DNA of 64,000 nucleotides from Parerythrobacter aestuarii. Its GTDB lineage: Bacteria; Pseudomonadota; Alphaproteobacteria; Sphingomonadales; Sphingomonadaceae. The stretch covers positions 2,604,001-2,668,000 of the forward strand of contig NZ_JARBWD010000001.1 in NCBI RefSeq assembly GCF_030140925.1. The letters are read 5' to 3'. Positions within the stretch are counted from its first letter, which is position 1. Every line of letters starts with the position of its first letter. The position numbers were made by a program, and so were the translations under genes. Positions 17,794-26,287 of this stretch are shown here, piece by piece. The notes beneath the pieces are model-generated. The model saw only the letters and a program-made list of their open reading frames with translations. It searched no databases and was not told the DNA's origin.

Positions 17794-19227
17794 GTGACTG
17801 CACAACGGATCGGTCTGATTATCGGCGCACTCGGCCTGCTGGCCGGATTCCTTGCGCCTGTGCCGGGCAGCATGACGCGCGAGGCGCTGATCGTCGCTGG
17901 GCTGGTCGTGCTGATGGCGAGCTGGTGGATGACCGAAGCGATCCCGCTCACGGCCACTGCGTTGATGCCGTTCATCGTCTTGCCGCTGGGCGGTGTGATG
18001 GGTGCCAAGGCGACCGCGAGCGCCTATTACGCGCCTATCCTGTTCCTCTTGCTGGGCGGTGCATTCCTGGCGCTAGCCATCGAGCGGACCGGGCTGCATC
18101 GGCGGCTCAGCCTTGCCATCCTCAAGACGATCGGCAGCGGCGGTGACCAGTCGCGACTGTTGCTCGCCTTCATGGTTAGCGCGGCAGTTCTTTCCATGTT
18201 GATTTCCAACACCTCGACGTCGCTGATCATGATGCCGATGGCGCTGGCAGTCCTGCATGGCGGGGGTGTGCCCTTGGCCTCAAGCAGCGAAGCGGTAGGC
18301 CACAAGGAAGGCCTGGCTGGCGCACTGCCCATGGGCATCGCCTTTGCCGCCAGCATCGGTGGGCTCGGCACCATTGTCGGCTCACCGACAAACGGCATCG
18401 CGGTTGCCTTGCTCGATGAAATGACGGGACTGCGCATCAGCTTTGCCGAATGGATGGCCTATGGCTTGCCGGTTGTAATCGTTGGCGTGCCATTGGCCGC
18501 GTTCCTGATCTCGCGGGTGCAGCGCGTTTCCGCCCACCCTTTCGACGTAAAGGCGGCGCGTGCCACAATCGACGACCACTCTCCATGGTCCAGTGCTGAA
18601 AAGCGCCTGTTGCCGATCATCGCCATCACTTTCTTGCTGTGGATGAGTCAGCGCTGGGTTGCGCCCTACCTGCCGGAGGACAGCTGGACCGACGGCACTA
18701 TCGCCATCCTCGCGTCGCTGGCGCTGTTCCTGCTGCCTGACGGAACCGGGCGGCCCATGCTGAAATGGCAGGAAGCCGATCGTGCACCATGGGGTGTCAT
18801 TATGATGTTTGGCGGCGGGCTGGCGCTGGCAGCAGGCATGCAAGCCTCCGGCCTTGCCGAATGGCTCGGGCAAGCGTTGTTGCCGCTCGATGCACTCCCG
18901 CTGGTGGTGGTCGCAATCGCCATTGTCGCCATGGTCGTGCTGATCACCGAATTCGCCAGCAATGTCGCTACGGCGAGCGGGATCATCCCGGTGGTAGCGA
19001 GCCTGGTGGTGGCACTGGGGGTCGATCCGATCCTGCTCGCCATGCCCGCCGCGCTCGCTGCCAGCTGGGGCTTCATGCTTCCTGCCGGGACCGGGCCCAA
19101 CGCGATCGCATGGTCCACCGGTCACATCCGCATCGAGCGGATGGTCAAGGCCGGAATCCTGCTCGACCTCATCGGCATATTCCTGATCGTTGCACTGGTT
19201 TGGGCAGTGGCCGCAATCCTGGCATAG
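17794..19227 (+). CDS. SLC13/DASS-family sodium-coupled carrier
   Basis: This 477-residue inner-membrane protein has about eleven hydrophobic segments. SNTSTSLIMMPMALA and, in the second half, TEFASNVATASGIIPV form the paired signatures of the divalent anion:sodium symporter family, which take up dicarboxylates, citrate or sulfate. GGLGTIVGSPTNGIA lies between them. The duplicated SNT-type motifs are the sodium and substrate sites in the family. The start is GTG 17794 with GAGGGGAAG upstream. The substrate cannot be told from sequence alone; a C4-dicarboxylate is most common. Confidence 0.87.
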   Translation: MTAQRIGLIIGALGLLAGFLAPVPGSMTREALIVAGLVVLMASWWMTEAIPLTATALMPFIVLPLGGVMGAKATASAYYAPILFLLLGGAFLALAIERTGLHRRLSLAILKTIGSGGDQSRLLLAFMVSAAVLSMLISNTSTSLIMMPMALAVLHGGGVPLASSSEAVGHKEGLAGALPMGIAFAASIGGLGTIVGSPTNGIAVALLDEMTGLRISFAEWMAYGLPVVIVGVPLAAFLISRVQRVSAHPFDVKAARATIDDHSPWSSAEKRLLPIIAITFLLWMSQRWVAPYLPEDSWTDGTIAILASLALFLLPDGTGRPMLKWQEADRAPWGVIMMFGGGLALAAGMQASGLAEWLGQALLPLDALPLVVVAIAIVAMVVLITEFASNVATASGIIPVVASLVVALGVDPILLAMPAALAASWGFMLPAGTGPNAIAWSTGHIRIERMVKAGILLDLIGIFLIVALVWAVAAILA

Positions 19228-19257
19228 CGACATGGGATAATTTCATTTGTAACCGGT

Positions 19258-19406
19258 TGCACGGGTGCCGACGCGGCGGTATTTGCCTGTGCCAGCATTC
19301 AGGCACACCGTGCAGATGCGCTCCTGCGGAGGTTAGGAGCGGGCGGCCCGTGTGCCCATTGGCTCCTGCCTTCCTGGGAGCGTGACACAAGGAAGGTCCA
19401 TCACCG
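19258..19406 (+). promoter_or_regulatory. Structured 5' leader, candidate riboswitch or attenuator
   Basis: The leader can form a 12-bp stem with one bulge between TGCACGGGTGCC (19258-19269) and GGCACACCGTGCA (19302-19314). A second hairpin pairs GCTCCT (19320-19325) with AGGAGC (19335-19340). The same octamer GCTCCTGC recurs at 19362-19369, so AGGAGC could pair either way, a layout typical of switches. A third stem, GCTCC/GGAGC (19362-19366, 19377-19381), precedes the AAGGAAGG ribosome-binding site. The downstream gene is a cystathionine gamma-synthase-family enzyme, so sensing of S-adenosylmethionine or a related compound is a reasonable guess. It does not match a riboswitch consensus I can name with certainty. 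Confidence 0.45.
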
Positions 19407-20726
19407 ATGACCGATGCCGTCGACGCTGTCGATCAGCCCACCCCGCGCCGCAATCCCAAGCCCAAGGTGACCACCATCAACGGTCGCGAGATGAAGCCCA
19501 GCACGCTGATGATGGGCCATGGCTATGACCCGGCGCTGTCCGAAGGCTCGCTCAAGAGCCCGATTTTCCTCACTAGTACTTTCGCGTTCCCGAGCGCCGC
19601 CGACGGCAAGCGTCACTTCGAAGGCATCACCGGAATCCGCCCGGGCGGTGCCGAGGGCCTGGTCTATTCGCGCTTCAACGCACCCAACCAGGAAATCCTC
19701 GAAGACCGTCTCGCCATCTGGGACGGAGCCGAAGAGGCGCTGAGCTTCTCCAGCGGGATGACCGCGATCGCCATCCTGATGCTGGCCGCGTGCAAGGCGG
19801 GCGACGTGATCGTTCATTCCGGCCCGCTCTACGCTGCTTCCGAAGGCTTTGTCGCCAAGATCATGGCCAAATATGGCGTGACCTATGTCGACTTCCCCGC
19901 CGGAGCAACGCCGGCGGAACTCGACGCGGTGATGGCAAAGGCCAAGGCGCAGGCGGAAGCGCAGGGTGGCGAAGTGCCGCTGATCTACCTCGAAAGCCCC
20001 GCCAACCCGACCAACGCGCTGGTCGATGTCGAAGCGGTCAAGGTAGCGCGCGACGCGCATTTCGACGCCGACCGCTGCCCTATCGCCATCGACAACACCT
20101 TCCTCGGCCCGCTGTGGTCGCGCCCCCTCGAGCACGGCGCGGACCTGGTGGTCTATTCGCTGACCAAATATGTCGGCGGCCATTCGGACCTCGTCGCCGG
20201 CAGCGTCTCCGGCAAGAAGCGCTTCATCGATGCCATCCGCGCACTGCGCAACACCATGGGCGGGATCGCCGATCCCAATACCGCGTGGATGCTGTGTCGC
20301 AGCCTCGAGACCGTCGAACTGCGGATGCAGCGCGCGGGCGAGAATGCGGAGAAGGTCTGCGCTTTCCTCAAAAGCCACCCGAAGGTCGCCGGCCTCGGCT
20401 ATCTCGGCATGATCGAGGATGCGCGGCAACAGGACATCTATGACCGGCACTGCCTGGGGGCAGGCTCCACATTCTCGCTGTTCATCAAGGGCGGCGAGGC
20501 CGAATGCTTCCGCTTCCTCGATGCGCTCAAAGTCGCCAAACTCGCAGTCAGCCTCGGCGGGACCGAGACGCTTGCCAGCCATCCGGCCAGCATGACGCAC
20601 CTCTCCGTGCCACAGGCGCGCAAGGATGCGCTGGGCATCACCGACAGCCTGGTGCGCATCAGCATCGGCATCGAGGATCCGGATGATCTCATCGCCGACT
20701 TCGAACAGGCTCTGGCCGCAGTCTGA
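19407..20726 (+). CDS. Cystathionine gamma-synthase family PLP enzyme
   Basis: This 439-residue pyridoxal-phosphate enzyme belongs to the Cys/Met metabolism family (cystathionine synthases and lyases, sulfhydrylases, methionine gamma-lyase). YSRFNAPNQEILEDRLA and SFSSGMTAI are the family's cofactor and substrate segments. SLTKYVGGHSDLVAGS has the Schiff-base lysine near residue 255. SLGGTETLASHPASMTH is the C-terminal substrate motif. The N-terminus is about 30 residues longer than in short family members. Members are hard to tell apart by sequence, so the exact reaction is left open. A structured leader precedes it, which suggests control by sulfur-amino-acid status. Confidence 0.9.
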   Translation: MTDAVDAVDQPTPRRNPKPKVTTINGREMKPSTLMMGHGYDPALSEGSLKSPIFLTSTFAFPSAADGKRHFEGITGIRPGGAEGLVYSRFNAPNQEILEDRLAIWDGAEEALSFSSGMTAIAILMLAACKAGDVIVHSGPLYAASEGFVAKIMAKYGVTYVDFPAGATPAELDAVMAKAKAQAEAQGGEVPLIYLESPANPTNALVDVEAVKVARDAHFDADRCPIAIDNTFLGPLWSRPLEHGADLVVYSLTKYVGGHSDLVAGSVSGKKRFIDAIRALRNTMGGIADPNTAWMLCRSLETVELRMQRAGENAEKVCAFLKSHPKVAGLGYLGMIEDARQQDIYDRHCLGAGSTFSLFIKGGEAECFRFLDALKVAKLAVSLGGTETLASHPASMTHLSVPQARKDALGITDSLVRISIGIEDPDDLIADFEQALAAV

Positions 20727-20880
20727 TTGCCGCTCCTGTCCTATCCCGAGTCGCAATCCCGGTGTAGATGCGACTCGGAAGTGGGCAGACCCGTGGCTCA
20801 ATCCGAGGCCGGTCATGGCTTCATCAATGGCGATCTGATCGGCAAACTGCGGCTGCCCCTCGCGAGAGGGAGGACCGACA

Positions 20881-21378
20881 ATGCAAGACAACGCCATTAT
20901 CCTGATGGGGGCAGGAGGATTGTCCCTGGTCGCCGCCATCGCCTGCTATCTGAAGAACACCGAACGCTTCGTTTTCCCGATCGCGCTGTTATTGATCGGG
21001 GTATTCCTGCTGGCAGCCAATGTCGTGAAGGCGGAGCTTCCCGGCGGGGTCAAGATCGAGCTGCAGAAGCTCGCCGACAATTCGTCGGAAGCGGCAAAGG
21101 CGCTGACTGAAGCATCGCAGAGAAATGGCGAGGCGATTGCCGCGCTGAACGAGTCCATGGCTGCCAGTGAAAGGGCGTTTGCCGCCTATCGCATTGAAGT
21201 GAACAAGCGATTTGCCGCGCTCAACGAACCGGAGGTTCGGCTGCCCCAATCGCAGCAAGTCCTGCAATCACGGCAAGTTGCCGCGAGCAAGATTCGCGAA
21301 GCGCGCAGCGCCAATGAGCTTGCCGTCGACAAGACCAAGATCCTCGAAGAGATGGCGAAGATGGGCGTGGGTAGGTGA
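20881..21378 (+). CDS. Small membrane protein with coiled-coil tail
   Basis: I do not recognise this 165-residue protein. Two hydrophobic segments (about residues 6-23 and 29-48) form a hairpin near the N-terminus. A predicted coiled coil rich in Ala, Glu and Lys follows, and the protein ends in a charged tail. The layout suggests a membrane-anchored scaffold or effector-binding protein. GAGGGAGG lies six bases before the ATG, so the start is well supported. The 154-base gap upstream holds nothing I can name. Confidence 0.62.
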   Translation: MQDNAIILMGAGGLSLVAAIACYLKNTERFVFPIALLLIGVFLLAANVVKAELPGGVKIELQKLADNSSEAAKALTEASQRNGEAIAALNESMAASERAFAAYRIEVNKRFAALNEPEVRLPQSQQVLQSRQVAASKIREARSANELAVDKTKILEEMAKMGVGR

Positions 21379-21417
21379 GGGCTATCGAAATGCGCCGCGC
21401 GGGTGCTAGACAGCCGC

Positions 21418-22245
21418 ATGGCAAATCCTGAACAGAAGCCCATTATCCTCGTCATCGGCGCCGGTGCCGGCATCGGCGGCCATGTTGCTAGACGCTTTGC
21501 CGACGGCGGCTACCACGCGGTGCTGGCCCGGCGTTCCGACGAAGAGGGCCTGCAACGTCTTGTGACGCAAATCGAGGAAGCGGGCGGCAGCGCCAGCGGC
21601 ACGCTGCTCAACGCTAGCGAAGACGGCTCGATCGAAGATCTTGTTGAGCGGGTAGAGCGCGACATCGGCCCAATCGACACTGCGCTCTACAATCTTGGCG
21701 CGCAGATCGGGAATCGCACGCTGAACGATACACCGCACCGCACCTTCGAGCTCGGCTGGCGACTGGGATGCTACGGTGTGTTTCGCCTCGCTCATGCGCT
21801 GTTCCCGGCGATGGTCGAACGCGGAAAGGGCACGCTGCTTGTCACTTCCGCGACGGCCGCTGTGCGCGGCAATGCCGGGCAGCACAGCCATGCCGCCGCG
21901 ATGGGTGGCCGGCGGATGCTGTGCCAGACGCTCAACGCCGAATACGCCCCGCAAGGCGTGCATGTCGCGCATGTCGTGGTCGATGGTTCAGTCGATGCGC
22001 CCGACACGCTGGGCAAGCTGCTCGGCGACAGGTTCGAAGCCTATAAGGCGAGCAAGGGCGAGGACGGCGTGATCGATCCCGCTGCGCTGGCGGAAACCTA
22101 CTGGCACCTGGCCCAGCAGCCGAGGAACTGCTGGACACACGAGCTCGACCTGCGGCCTTTCACCGACACCCCGTGGTGGAACGACAATCCCGATCCGAAG
22201 ATCAATACCGCAGGGCAGCGCCCGCCGGCAGAGCAGGAAGACTAG
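21418..22245 (+). CDS. SDR-like protein with degenerate active site
   Basis: This 275-residue protein has a Rossmann N-terminus, VIGAGAGIGGHVARRF, of the short-chain dehydrogenase family. The usual YxxxK catalytic pair is missing: the aligned stretch reads GQHSHAAAMGGRRML, with His in place of Tyr and Gly in place of Lys. The expected Ser (VTSATAAVRG) is kept. Related SDRs lacking YxxxK are known but poorly characterised, so a reductase role should not be assumed. The start is ATG 21418 (MANPEQKP); five upstream codons are unlikely. Its stop is six bases from the stop of the convergent tyrosinase gene. Confidence 0.72.
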   Translation: MANPEQKPIILVIGAGAGIGGHVARRFADGGYHAVLARRSDEEGLQRLVTQIEEAGGSASGTLLNASEDGSIEDLVERVERDIGPIDTALYNLGAQIGNRTLNDTPHRTFELGWRLGCYGVFRLAHALFPAMVERGKGTLLVTSATAAVRGNAGQHSHAAAMGGRRMLCQTLNAEYAPQGVHVAHVVVDGSVDAPDTLGKLLGDRFEAYKASKGEDGVIDPAALAETYWHLAQQPRNCWTHELDLRPFTDTPWWNDNPDPKINTAGQRPPAEQED

Positions 22246-22251
22246 CCATAC

Positions 22252-23832
22252 CTAGCGGATTTCCAGCGTATAGCTGGGTCGCTCGCCTTCGGTTGCCACG
22301 AACCCTTCCGTCAGCACCCCGGCGGCCTTGTTCACAGGACCATCACCGACGATGCCGTCGCGGGTATGCAGTTCCACAGTGACTTTCTCGGGTTCCAGAC
22401 CTTCGGGAATATAGCTGTCCGCGCTCACCTTCAGCTTGCTCATGCAGTTGGCACAGCCTTCCACATTCCAGCGACTGAGTACGGGTTCGACATCGATCAA
22501 CTCGCGCTTGCCGTCGCGTTCGCCATAAATCGCGATCAGCATCGAACCGCGCACCTTGGACCGGTCAATACCTTCTACGTGCGCAACTTTCGGCGCGGCA
22601 GACGTTGTCATTGCCGCGAGCGAATCGACCGCCTTGGCGGCAGGAGCATCGAGCGATCCCGGGCCGTAGGTATAGCCCATCTGCCCTTCGATATCGATGC
22701 AATCCGCGCTGGTGACAGAGGCTCCACTGGCATCGACAAACGGTAGCAAGGGAGTCTGCAGCGACATCGTCGCGTTACGGTCAGCCCCGGCCGGTGGCGG
22801 ATTGTTCTCGCCATATGTGGCACCGGGATCGTTCGGATCGATGGTGAGGTTCTGGGTCGAACCGCTGCGCTGCTGCCATTTCCAGAACACATAGTCGATG
22901 AAGCAGTGGTGGAAGAAGAACACCGGATCGAGCCCGGCGGTGTTGTTCTCGCCCATGTCGCCATTGGCACCGGCGATGGGAGAGATATTCCCCTGCCCGG
23001 GCACGTCGAAACCGCCGACTGCCAAGTGCATGTAATTGTGCGGGCTTTCCAGCGCCATCACCAGCGATTGCGGGTTGGCGTTGTTGTAAGCGCTCGAGCT
23101 CGTGGTGTTGGAGAACAGCGTGTAGGTGGGTGCCGCAAGGCAGGCGACAAAGCGCTTGTGGATCAGTCCCCATGTGCCGCCGCCAACCACCACCTGGGTG
23201 TTGAGCCACTGCGTGATGTTGTAGTTCAGCTGCGTATTCTGGTCGGCTGCAGTAGGGAACTGCGCATTGTGCGCGGCGGATTCCGACTGCGCCTGCGGCG
23301 TACCGACGAGGCCGGAAAGCGGGTAGCGGACCGTCGCATACCCGGCAGGCTTGGAATACAGGGTCTGCCCGGCAACATCCTGGATCGCATCAGGCAGAGT
23401 GAAAGACCGTATCGGGTTGGGAATTTGCACGCCGTCGAGCGTATAGAACTCGTCTGTCAGGCAGGGGGGCAAGCCAAGAGAGAGGGATTGCTGGCTGGTT
23501 TCATCCCAGAACGGGAGCGTGACATCCTCGCAGCCCGGGATGGAGCGCAGCGCATTCTCCAGGCGCATCATGTAGGCCCGGTGCCAGGTCGGAAACAGGA
23601 CTGTGCCATGCTGGCAATAACCGCCCCACCAGGACGGGTCAGTCGCCCCTTCGCCGGTAAATGGCTCGCCATGATACCCGCCGATTACGAAGAATGAATT
23701 CGGGTCGGTGGCCGGCAGATCCTTGATCCCCTTCCAGGCGCGCATCAGGTTGTCGAGTTCGGTCGTATTGCCATTGTCGAAATCGGCCTGGATATCCCAG
23801 ATAGACCTGCGAACACGGATTGAATTAGTCAT
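22252..23832 (-). CDS. Tyrosinase family copper enzyme
   Basis: This 526-residue type 3 copper protein would oxidise phenols to quinones. The CuA site includes GGYHGEPF and the helix HGTVLFPTWHRAYMMRLE; the CuB site has ESPHNYMHLAVGG and DPVFFFHHCFIDYVFWKWQ. The C-terminal 150 residues form a beta-rich domain, as in plant and bacterial polyphenol oxidases where it can mask the active site. No signal peptide is visible. The ATG at 23832 has GGAGGGG seven bases upstream. It diverges from a gene of unknown function at 24004. Tyrosinases are sporadic in bacteria, so transfer is possible. Confidence 0.9.
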   Translation of the reverse strand: MTNSIRVRRSIWDIQADFDNGNTTELDNLMRAWKGIKDLPATDPNSFFVIGGYHGEPFTGEGATDPSWWGGYCQHGTVLFPTWHRAYMMRLENALRSIPGCEDVTLPFWDETSQQSLSLGLPPCLTDEFYTLDGVQIPNPIRSFTLPDAIQDVAGQTLYSKPAGYATVRYPLSGLVGTPQAQSESAAHNAQFPTAADQNTQLNYNITQWLNTQVVVGGGTWGLIHKRFVACLAAPTYTLFSNTTSSSAYNNANPQSLVMALESPHNYMHLAVGGFDVPGQGNISPIAGANGDMGENNTAGLDPVFFFHHCFIDYVFWKWQQRSGSTQNLTIDPNDPGATYGENNPPPAGADRNATMSLQTPLLPFVDASGASVTSADCIDIEGQMGYTYGPGSLDAPAAKAVDSLAAMTTSAAPKVAHVEGIDRSKVRGSMLIAIYGERDGKRELIDVEPVLSRWNVEGCANCMSKLKVSADSYIPEGLEPEKVTVELHTRDGIVGDGPVNKAAGVLTEGFVATEGERPSYTLEIR

Positions 23833-24003
23833 GGCAACACCCCTCCATTTCGGAAAAACACTCCGAATAAAACTCTGATGACGGACCCATATTTTTGTAA
23901 AATCTGAAATGACCACTAAATATTGCGGTTGTCAATATTCCCGGTTTGCCAAGCATCGAGAATTTTTATATTCACCTGCAGGACCAATCCGGGACATCGA
24001 CTC
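23833..24003. promoter_or_regulatory. AT-rich divergent promoter region
   Basis: This 171-base spacer is markedly richer in A and T than its neighbours and separates the tyrosinase gene from the divergent gene at 24004. For the plus strand, TTGCCA (23946-23951) and TATTCA (23969-23974) are 17 bases apart. On the minus strand TTGACA (23927-23932 reversed) is a good -35 but has no clear partner. Shared control of the two genes is inferred. Confidence 0.45.
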
Positions 24004-24468
24004 ATGCTCGAAGGGCTTTGGACATATCGCAGCTTCTTCAACCGCTACGACCGCGTGGATTCGGATGCCAATGCTGCGCTTGCGCTGCTGTTCGGCGAAG
24101 GCCTGTTGAAGCTGACCCGACTGCAAACCGGCAACTATACGGGCGGCCTGTCTTTCGGCGACGGCCTGGACCTGAATCTCGAATGCAAGATTCTGCGCGA
24201 TAGTGACCCGTTCGAGTTCGCCTGGATCGGGACAGGGCTTGCCGGCAAGCCGACAGAGGGGTGGCGCTATGATTATCGAGGGTATCTTTCGCACCAGTGG
24301 CCAAATGCCATCGACCAGGTGCCGGCACTGGTGGGCACAGTGATCCGGACGCTAGCCCACGGCGACAATGCCCCGGCCGGGGTCACTGCTTCGTTCATCG
24401 CTGTAAAACACCCCGAGCGTGACGATGACGATGTCTCTGCTCCGCGCGCTCCGAGCTTCCTGACATGA
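24004..24468 (+). CDS. Uncharacterised protein divergent from tyrosinase
   Basis: I do not recognise this 154-residue protein. It begins MLEGLWTYRSFFNRYD and alternates hydrophobic and polar residues in a way that suggests a beta-barrel or lipocalin-like fold (repeated LxLxxGxL-type strands around residues 35-60). It has no signal peptide or membrane segment and ends in an acidic tail. Its position back-to-back with the tyrosinase, sharing an AT-rich promoter region, suggests a related role such as substrate binding or copper handling, but that is context only. Confidence 0.6.
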   Translation: MLEGLWTYRSFFNRYDRVDSDANAALALLFGEGLLKLTRLQTGNYTGGLSFGDGLDLNLECKILRDSDPFEFAWIGTGLAGKPTEGWRYDYRGYLSHQWPNAIDQVPALVGTVIRTLAHGDNAPAGVTASFIAVKHPERDDDDVSAPRAPSFLT

Positions 24469-24481
24469 GAGCGGACTGGGC

Positions 24482-24757
24482 GTGAGCGCAAACTGGCACA
24501 GCGTCCGCGCCCGGATCGGCGCAATTACCGCGCTCTTCGCCATGCCCGCCATCATGGCGATGCCGGCCAGCACGGCAACTATCGGTGCTATCCCGCTTTG
24601 TGCTGGCGATGGTGAAACCCGCTACATGCTACAGCCGCCGGACTCGCCGCTGCCCAGGTCTTCAAAACGCGATCAGGGTGACGGTAAATCCATGGCCTGC
24701 GCCCATGTTCCGGTGGTCCGCAAGGCCGGGGACGACCCCGAGGACGAAGCAGGATAG
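24482..24757 (+). CDS. Small exported Cys-containing protein
   Basis: This 91-residue frame starts at GTG 24482, 14 bases after the previous stop, and has an N-terminal hydrophobic stretch (residues 12-34) resembling a signal peptide. It continues with IPLCAGDGETRYM, a pattern seen in small periplasmic proteins near copper or redox genes, and another Cys in ACAHVP. I am not sure it is expressed; it could be a remnant. Closeness to the previous gene suggests one transcript. Confidence 0.45.
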   Translation: MSANWHSVRARIGAITALFAMPAIMAMPASTATIGAIPLCAGDGETRYMLQPPDSPLPRSSKRDQGDGKSMACAHVPVVRKAGDDPEDEAG

Positions 24758-24801
24758 CTTCCTGTCCCTGGCCCACCCCTGCTATCAGGCAGGCGGTGGA
24801 T

Positions 24802-25335
24802 TCATCCCTTCCACTCGCGACGTTCTTCGGCTGCTTTAAGCACTTCGTAGGAAAGCTGCAGTTTCTGGAACTCGTCTGCGGCCTCCTTGTCACCTGGCTT
24901 GACGTCGGGGTGCACGGCCTTGGCTTTGACACGGTAGGCCTTCTTGATCGCGGCGAAATCGGCGTCGGCATCCAGCCCGAGCACTTCAAGCGCGCGCATT
25001 TCATCGGCGGAGCGGCTGCCGTCGCCGCTGCCGGCCCAGCCATAATGCTGCGCCTCGGCATAGCCAGCGCTTTCGGCCTGCTCACTCTTGGCCCGGGCGG
25101 CTTTCTCCGCCTTGTCGAGCCCTTCGAAATAGTCCCACTTGGAATTGTATTCGGCGGCGTGCTTCTGGCAAAAATACCACCGCTCCGGGCTGTTTGGTGC
25201 CTTTGGCGCGGGGCAATCGCCCGGTTCTTCGCACCCATGCCGATCGCAAATACGCACGCTGGTCGCCTCGCGCGAGCCGCCATAGGGCCGCCAGCGGGGG
25301 AAGCCCCAATCGTCAGACCGACGCGCCTTAGGCAT
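24802..25335 (-). CDS. J-domain protein with N-terminal Cys/His cluster
   Basis: This 177-residue protein has a C-terminal J domain: ALEVLGLDADADFAAIKKAY, then the HPD motif in VHPDVKPGDKE, ending at YEVLKAAEERR. The J domain recruits and stimulates DnaK. The N-terminal half has a cluster of Cys and His (CDRHGCEEPGDCPAP, FCQKHAAEYN) that looks like a small metal site. A short helical linker joins the parts. It is a specialised co-chaperone rather than DnaJ, which has the J domain first. The start is ATG 25335. Confidence 0.82.
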   Translation of the reverse strand: MPKARRSDDWGFPRWRPYGGSREATSVRICDRHGCEEPGDCPAPKAPNSPERWYFCQKHAAEYNSKWDYFEGLDKAEKAARAKSEQAESAGYAEAQHYGWAGSGDGSRSADEMRALEVLGLDADADFAAIKKAYRVKAKAVHPDVKPGDKEAADEFQKLQLSYEVLKAAEERREWKG

Positions 25336-25503
25336 CGAGGAGGTTACATGCAGTTGGTCGGGCGATCATGACAGCCAATCTAGGGAGTATTGAGAGAGAT
25401 GGAAAGTTCGGGAACCAGTTGCACAGTGAAATGTTGCATTGCAACAGAGTGTTTACCCCCGCCCGCTAGTGGGCACGCCAGACCAATCGACGAAAGCGCC
25501 CCC

Positions 25504-25656
25504 ATGTTCCAAGACATGAGCAAACAACTGAGCTTTTCCGCAACCGTTTCGGTGCTGACCATGGCGCTGTTCGCGATGGCAGCGGGCCAGCAGGTTATCT
25601 CGGTCGAGCGCGCTCAGGCGCAGGCTCCGCTCGGGATATCGGCTTTCGCTCGCTAG
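25504..25656 (+). CDS. Small membrane-anchored or exported protein
   Basis: This 50-residue frame has one hydrophobic segment (about residues 13-32, FSATVSVLTMALFAMAAG) after a polar start and a short tail ending GISAFAR. Such miniproteins are frequent in sphingomonads, but I recognise no family. ATG 25504 or ATG 25516 could be the start. The hairpin that follows could end its transcript. Confidence 0.4.
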   Translation: MFQDMSKQLSFSATVSVLTMALFAMAAGQQVISVERAQAQAPLGISAFAR

Positions 25657-25663
25657 GCGTCGG

Positions 25664-25686
25664 CCTGCCCCCGCCCATCGGGCAGG
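25664..25686. terminator. Hairpin between convergent genes
   Basis: CCTGCCC (25664-25670) and GGGCAGG (25680-25686) form a perfect 7-bp stem around a 9-base loop. It lies between the small plus-strand gene and the end of pal, so it could terminate both. There is no T-run, so this is tentative. Confidence 0.4.
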
Positions 25687-25706
25687 GGCACACCCTATTC
25701 CACCAG

Positions 25707-26222
25707 TCAGTCGATAACAACGGAGACCGCGCGGCGGTTCTGCGCCCATGCGCCTTCGTTCGAACCAAGCGCGACCGGACGTTCCTTGCCGTAGCTGACG
25801 ACCGAGATGCGGCTGGCATCAATGCCCAAGCTGACCAGGTAGTTCTTGGCCGCATTGGCCCGGCGTTCACCCAGCGCGAGGTTGTATTCACGTGTGCCGC
25901 GTTCGTCGCAGTGCCCTTCGATGGTGATCGTCACATTGGGATATTGCGACAGGTACTGTGCCTGCGTCTGCAAGGCGGCGGCATCGGCGCTGTCGATATT
26001 GTAGCGATCGGTATCGAAATAGATGATGTTCTGCCCGTTGACGCCGCGCACGAAGTGCTCCTGCGTGCCGATCGCCGGGCCGGTGGGGACAGTCGGGCCA
26101 GGTGTCGGGGTCGTCGTGACCGGGCCCGGATCGGGCGGCAGGTCTTCAGGGGCGCTGGTCTTGCAGGCGGACAGCGCGAGGGCGCCGGCCAGCAGGGTGA
26201 CAGAAGCGATATGAGCATTCAT
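25707..26222 (-). CDS. pal: Peptidoglycan-associated lipoprotein Pal
   Basis: Pal anchors the outer membrane to peptidoglycan and is the end point of the Tol-Pal system used for envelope constriction at division. The product is 171 residues: lipobox LALSACK (cysteine at residue 20), a Pro/Thr-rich linker, and an OmpA-like peptidoglycan-binding domain with IYFDTDRYNID, TIEGHCDERGTREYNLALGE and the RRAVSVVI end. It follows tolB in the ybgC-tolQRAB-pal order. The start is ATG 26222 with GAGGAG upstream. Confidence 0.96.
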   Translation of the reverse strand: MNAHIASVTLLAGALALSACKTSAPEDLPPDPGPVTTTPTPGPTVPTGPAIGTQEHFVRGVNGQNIIYFDTDRYNIDSADAAALQTQAQYLSQYPNVTITIEGHCDERGTREYNLALGERRANAAKNYLVSLGIDASRISVVSYGKERPVALGSNEGAWAQNRRAVSVVID

Positions 26223-26272
26223 CAGGCGTCTCCTCAGTGAGAGAATCGAGTGCGGAGCGACCCGCTTCGATT

Positions 26273-26284
26273 TGTTATATAACA
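26273..26284. promoter_or_regulatory. Perfect palindrome in tolB-pal spacer
   Basis: TGTTATATAACA is a perfect 12-bp palindrome in the 65-base gap between tolB and pal, in otherwise GC-rich sequence. Read on the minus strand it includes a TATAAC that could serve as a -10 box for a pal-specific promoter. Internal promoters before pal are known in other bacteria. No matching -35 is obvious. Confidence 0.35.
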
Positions 26285-26287
26285 CAT

